Positions 61,179 to 64,000 of a stretch of DNA of 64,000 bases are shown here, one piece after another. The DNA is from Streptomyces sp. NBC_00271. GTDB lineage: Bacteria > Actinomycetota > Actinomycetes > Streptomycetales > Streptomycetaceae. Every line of letters starts with the position of its first letter. The first letter of the stretch is position 1. The DNA is taken from contig NZ_CP108070.1 of the NCBI RefSeq assembly GCF_036178845.1, forward strand, positions 7,254,001 through 7,318,000, written 5' to 3'. The notes under the pieces are model-generated. The model was given only the letters and a program-made list of their open reading frames with translations, made no database searches and was not told where the DNA came from. A program made the position numbers and the translations under genes.

Positions 61179-62309
61179 ATGGCAGCACAATTCGTCCGCT
61201 ACACGCCTGACGTCGAAGACGACGACCCGGACTTCGACCGCAACCTGCAGACGGTGATCGAGAAGACCGAGAGCTACATCGCCGAGTCGGTCGAGGCCGG
61301 TGGCACCGGACGCGCCCTGCGCGACGCCCACGCCAAGGGCTACGGGCTGGTCCGGGGGGAAGTGGAGATCCTGGACGGGCTCGCGCCCGAGTACGCCCAG
61401 GGAATCTACGCGACTCCGGGAACCCACGATGCGCTCATCCGCTTCTCCAACGGCTCGCCCCACGCCGGAGCCGACGCGCGACTGGGCGCCGCCATCGGAC
61501 TGGCGCTGAAGATCTTCGACATCCCCGGCCCGACCCTGCTGGAGGACGAACCGGACTCGGGCACCTTCGACTACGCCAACATCAACGGACCGATCTTCTT
61601 CTGCAACACGGTCGAGCACTACCTGTTCATCCAGGAACTGTTCCTGAACGCGCCGGCCTACTTCTCCCAGGGCCGACCCGGCGCGCATCGCTTCTTCACC
61701 GAGTTCGTGACCGGCAAGGGAACGCTGGACCAGGACAACTGGGCGTGGGACGAGTTCCTGGCCTTGCTGCGGCTGTCGAAGACCCCTCCGGCGAACGTGC
61801 TGCTGTCGAGCTACTGGACGATGGGCGCGGTCCGGCACGGGGAGCACATCGCCAAGGTGCGCATCACCCCCGACCCGTCCTACGCCGCCGCGGTGGTCCG
61901 GCGCACCATCGACCCGGCCTCCGCGCAGGAGGTCTTCCGGCCGGCCCTGCAAGCCGAGCTGCAGGAGCGGCCCTACGCCTTCGACATCCAGGTACAGCTC
62001 TGCACCGACCTGGAGCGCATGCCGGTGGAGGACACCACCGTGGAGTGGCCCGAGCAGCTCTCGCCGTCCGTCACCGTGGCCAGACTGCGGCTGCCGCAGC
62101 AGGACATCTCCGGCCCGGAAAACCTGGAGAAGATGGACTCACTGTCCTTCACGCCCTGGCGGGTCACCGCCGAGCACGCCCCCCTGGGCAACATCATGCG
62201 GGCCCGCAAGGAGGTTTACCGGCGATCCTCCATCGAGCGCCACAAGCTCAACCAGCAGCCGCGCACCGAGCCCCGCAGCGCCGACGAGGTACTCGGCCCG
62301 GTCCGATGA
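61179..62309 (+). CDS. Catalase-related haem protein (short form)
   Basis: A 376-residue catalase-superfamily protein without the N-arm and C-terminal flavodoxin-like extensions of true catalases. The distal His is in DAHAKGYGLVRGEVEIL, the conserved Asn stretch in INGPIFFCNTVEHYLFIQE and the proximal Tyr in RKEVYRRSS (RxxxY). It is the size of catalase-related hydroperoxide-metabolising enzymes such as allene oxide synthases, rather than H2O2 catalases. It starts 54 nt after the DyP gene (AGAGG before ATG 61179) and ends at a strong hairpin. Substrate unknown; a fatty-acid or other organic hydroperoxide is a reasonable guess. Confidence 0.88.
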   Translation: MAAQFVRYTPDVEDDDPDFDRNLQTVIEKTESYIAESVEAGGTGRALRDAHAKGYGLVRGEVEILDGLAPEYAQGIYATPGTHDALIRFSNGSPHAGADARLGAAIGLALKIFDIPGPTLLEDEPDSGTFDYANINGPIFFCNTVEHYLFIQELFLNAPAYFSQGRPGAHRFFTEFVTGKGTLDQDNWAWDEFLALLRLSKTPPANVLLSSYWTMGAVRHGEHIAKVRITPDPSYAAAVVRRTIDPASAQEVFRPALQAELQERPYAFDIQVQLCTDLERMPVEDTTVEWPEQLSPSVTVARLRLPQQDISGPENLEKMDSLSFTPWRVTAEHAPLGNIMRARKEVYRRSSIERHKLNQQPRTEPRSADEVLGPVR

Positions 62310-62352
62310 AGCCGACGGTGACGGCGGTGAGGCGGACGAAAAGACCCGGGCG

Positions 62353-62387
62353 TGACGATGCCCCCGGCGCGGCCGGGGGCATCGTCA
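62353..62387. terminator. Terminator between the haem operon and greA
   Basis: A perfect 16-bp stem (62353-62368 with 62372-62387, arm TGACGATGCCCCCGGC) and GCG loop between convergent genes, serving both. Confidence 0.85.
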
Positions 62388-62414
62388 TGGTGGTATGCGG
62401 TGGTCGGTCCCGGC

Positions 62415-62912
62415 TCAGCCCTTGTAGGGCTCGGCCTTGAGGATCTTCACCGAGGCGAGCTTGCCGTTGGGCAGCTCGTACTGGGCGTCCTCGCCGATCT
62501 TCTTGCCGTTCACGCCGGAGCCCAGGGGGGACTGGGGCGAGTAGGTCTCGATGTCGGCGCTGGCGTACTCGCGCGAGGCGAGCAGGAAGTCCAGCGTGTC
62601 GTCCTCGTCGCCGTCGAAGGCGATGGTGACGACCATGCCGGGGGCGACCATGCCGTCCGCCGCGGGGGCCTCGCCCACCTTGGCGTTCTCCAGGAGCTGG
62701 GTCAGCTGGCGCACACGGAGCTCCTGCTTGCCCTGCTCTTCCTTGGCCGCGTGGTACCCGCCGTTCTCGCGCAGGTCGCCCTCCTCGCGCGCGGCCGCGA
62801 TCTTGGCGGCGATCTCCGTGCGCGCAGGACCAGACAGGTAGTCCAGCTCGGCCCTGAGCTGGTTGTACGCCTCCTGGGTCAGCCAGGTGACGTTCTCGCT
62901 GGTCTGGGTCAC
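62415..62912 (-). CDS. greA: Transcription elongation factor GreA
   Basis: A 165-residue GreA that rescues backtracked RNA polymerase by stimulating transcript cleavage. The N-terminal coiled coil contains TEIAAKIAAAREEGDLRENG, with the tip acidic residues E-G-D-L, followed by GYHAAKEEQGKQELRVRQL. The C-terminal FKBP-like domain ends with the family's SPLGSGVNGKKIGED block. GTG 62912 follows GAGGAGCACCT, deciding the start over upstream ATG 62942. Confidence 0.95.
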   Translation of the reverse strand: MTQTSENVTWLTQEAYNQLRAELDYLSGPARTEIAAKIAAAREEGDLRENGGYHAAKEEQGKQELRVRQLTQLLENAKVGEAPAADGMVAPGMVVTIAFDGDEDDTLDFLLASREYASADIETYSPQSPLGSGVNGKKIGEDAQYELPNGKLASVKILKAEPYKG

Positions 62913-63121
62913 AGGTGCTCCTCGTAGGTACTGGGAATACAAAGCATCGCCCTACCCAGAAGAATGTGCTTTCACGGGTGGGCGAAACCACGAGCCTAAC
63001 AATTCCCGGGCAGAAGGGGGAGGACATAAGACATCAGAATTACGTCAACGCAGGTCAGCGCGTAGGTGCCACGGGCGATGCCGGAGGCGGCGAGCGGTGC
63101 AGGGGGGTGCAGCGGGTGGTG

Positions 63122-63523
63122 TCAGTCGGCGTGGCAGCCGAGCAGCTCCGCCGTGCCGCCGCGGGAGGTGGTACGGAGCGTGACGACCTTGTCGATACGG
63201 GAGGAGTCCTGGTCGAAACGGAAGTCCGCGCGCCCCACCTCGCTGCCGTCGTCGGCCTGCGAGCGCAGCGTGCAGTAGCCGTGGGCGTTCGCGTCCTTGC
63301 GCACTTCCAGGTGCACCTCGACCGCGTTGTCCGAGACGGCCTTGAAGGTGATCACCTCACCGCTGATCTTGTTCGAGAAGACATAGTAGTACGCGAACCA
63401 GCCCATCAGGGCGAGCAGGGCCACGCCCAGCACACTGCCGATGACCTTGAGTTTCCGGTCCGCGCGCTCGTCCTCGGAGCGGCCGTACCGGCCCTCGGGC
63501 AGCTGTGTGCTCGCCGTGCTCAT
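63122..63523 (-). CDS. DUF4307 single-pass membrane protein
   Basis: A 133-residue protein. A short cytoplasmic N-terminus (LPEGRYGRSEDERADRKLK) precedes one membrane segment (VIGSVLGVALLALMGWFAYY), then an extracytoplasmic beta domain with two Cys (HGYCTLRSQADD, ELLGCHAD) that could bond. This is the DUF4307 family, normally next to mca in Streptomyces as it is here. Function unknown. Confidence 0.9.
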   Translation of the reverse strand: MSTASTQLPEGRYGRSEDERADRKLKVIGSVLGVALLALMGWFAYYYVFSNKISGEVITFKAVSDNAVEVHLEVRKDANAHGYCTLRSQADDGSEVGRADFRFDQDSSRIDKVVTLRTTSRGGTAELLGCHAD

Positions 63524-63661
63524 GATCGTCCTCTCGGGGACGGGGTCCCGGAATTATTCGTCCCCCGATTCCGTCACTATAGAAGCCGCCCATGACGCCG
63601 AAACACGCCGGGCGCCGACTTGCCGACTGGCCTCACCGGCCGACTTACTGAGGATCGAGTC

Positions 63662-64000
63662 TTGACTGACCAGCTGCGACTGATGGCCGTGCACGCCCAC
63701 CCCGACGACGAGTCGAGCAAGGGCGCGGCCACCATGGCGAAGTACGTGTCCGAGGGGGTGGACGTGCTGGTCGTGACCTGCACGGGCGGGGAGCGCGGCT
63801 CCATCCTCAACCCGAAGCTCCAGGGCGACCAGTACATCGAGGAGCACATCCACGAGGTACGCAAGAAGGAGATGGACGAGGCCCGCGAGATCCTCGGCAT
63901 CAAGCAGGAGTGGCTCGGATTCGTGGACTCCGGCCTTCCGGAGGGTGACCCGCTGCCGCCGCTCCCCGAGGGCTGCTTCGCGCTCGAGGACGTGGACAAG
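63662..64000 (+). CDS. mca: Mycothiol S-conjugate amidase, 5' part
   Basis: The first 113 codons of a LmbE/PIG-L-type zinc hydrolase, cut by the window end. The zinc motif AHPDDE stands at residues 12-17 ([19 protein letters not shown]), with [17 protein letters not shown] and the [16 protein letters not shown] helix. Mca cleaves mycothiol conjugates of electrophiles to mercapturic acids for export. The start is TTG 63662 after GAGGATCGAGTC; no ATG lies before the zinc motif. The DUF4307 gene is divergent, as usual. Confidence 0.9.
   Translation, partial: MTDQLRLMAVHAHPDDESSKGAATMAKYVSEGVDVLVVTCTGGERGSILNPKLQGDQYIEEHIHEVRKKEMDEAREILGIKQEWLGFVDSGLPEGDPLPPLPEGCFALEDVDK

Noticed and set aside
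1..64000. tRNA, rRNA, CRISPR arrays, transposases, integrases or phage genes
   Set aside because: Scanned gaps for cloverleaf ends, regular repeat-spacer patterns and DDE/recombinase motifs and saw none.

Overview
The window is a contiguous piece of a high-GC actinomycete chromosome, almost certainly a Streptomyces. Coding regions have near-saturated G/C third positions, GTG and TTG starts are common, ribosome binding sites are GGAGG-like, and the gene families are typical of the genus: an acyl-CoA carboxylase set with an epsilon subunit, a Cya-type cyclase, a LAxTG surface protein, a DrrAB-type exporter, GreA, DUF4307 and mycothiol S-conjugate amidase. From memory, the order LpdA-like/DeoR/biotin carboxylase/Maf/epsilon/PccB/BirA/Cya/enoyl-CoA hydratase/GGDEF/HutH, and later MsrA/cystathionine synthase/threonine dehydratase/GreA/DUF4307/Mca, matches one conserved arm of Streptomyces chromosomes (around SCO4919-SCO4968 in S. 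coelicolor). No comparison was run. No rRNA, tRNA, CRISPR array, insertion sequence or phage module was found.

Layout. 0-19 kb is core metabolism and signalling: a quinone-reductase-type flavoprotein, a DeoR regulator, an AI-2E family membrane protein, a GC-rich repeat block (4.3-4.7 kb), the acyl-CoA carboxylase system (biotinylated alpha chain, PccB-type beta chain, epsilon chain, biotin ligase), Maf, an adenylate cyclase, a GAF-GGDEF protein and histidine ammonia-lyase. 19-24.5 kb holds a cold-shock protein, a DEAD-box helicase, a LAxTG sortase substrate and an L,D-transpeptidase lipoprotein. 24.7-31.3 kb holds a MacB/FtsX-type ABC pair, a large secreted subtilase and an ABM-truncated haemoglobin fusion.

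31.4-48.7 kb looks more accessory. It carries a MmyB-type regulator divergent from an alcohol dehydrogenase, and a siderophore-uptake operon under an iron box whose binding-protein gene is frameshifted. A Tat-exported multicopper oxidase, gene remnants, a complete ferredoxin/ferredoxin reductase/P450 cassette, several unknown genes and a PAS-GAF-PP2C-HATPase phosphatase follow. A vestigial msrA 3' end lies one gene away from the intact msrA.

48.7-57 kb returns to core-like genes: MsrA, cystathionine gamma-synthase, a sigma-like regulator with a small membrane protein, MarR, threonine ammonia-lyase with an ACT domain, and a DrrAB-like exporter whose promoter is covered by a perfect palindrome. 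57-62.3 kb is a second accessory-looking block: a methyltransferase, a GAP-family membrane protein, and a three-gene operon of an alpha/beta-barrel-like protein, a DyP peroxidase and a catalase-related haem protein. The window ends in GreA, DUF4307 and the 5' part of mca.

The strongest candidates for something unusual are the DyP/catalase-related haem operon, the ABM-truncated haemoglobin fusion, the self-contained P450 cassette behind a 12-bp tandem duplication, the exporter operator, the competing hairpins upstream of the subtilase, and the frameshifted siderophore-binding gene.
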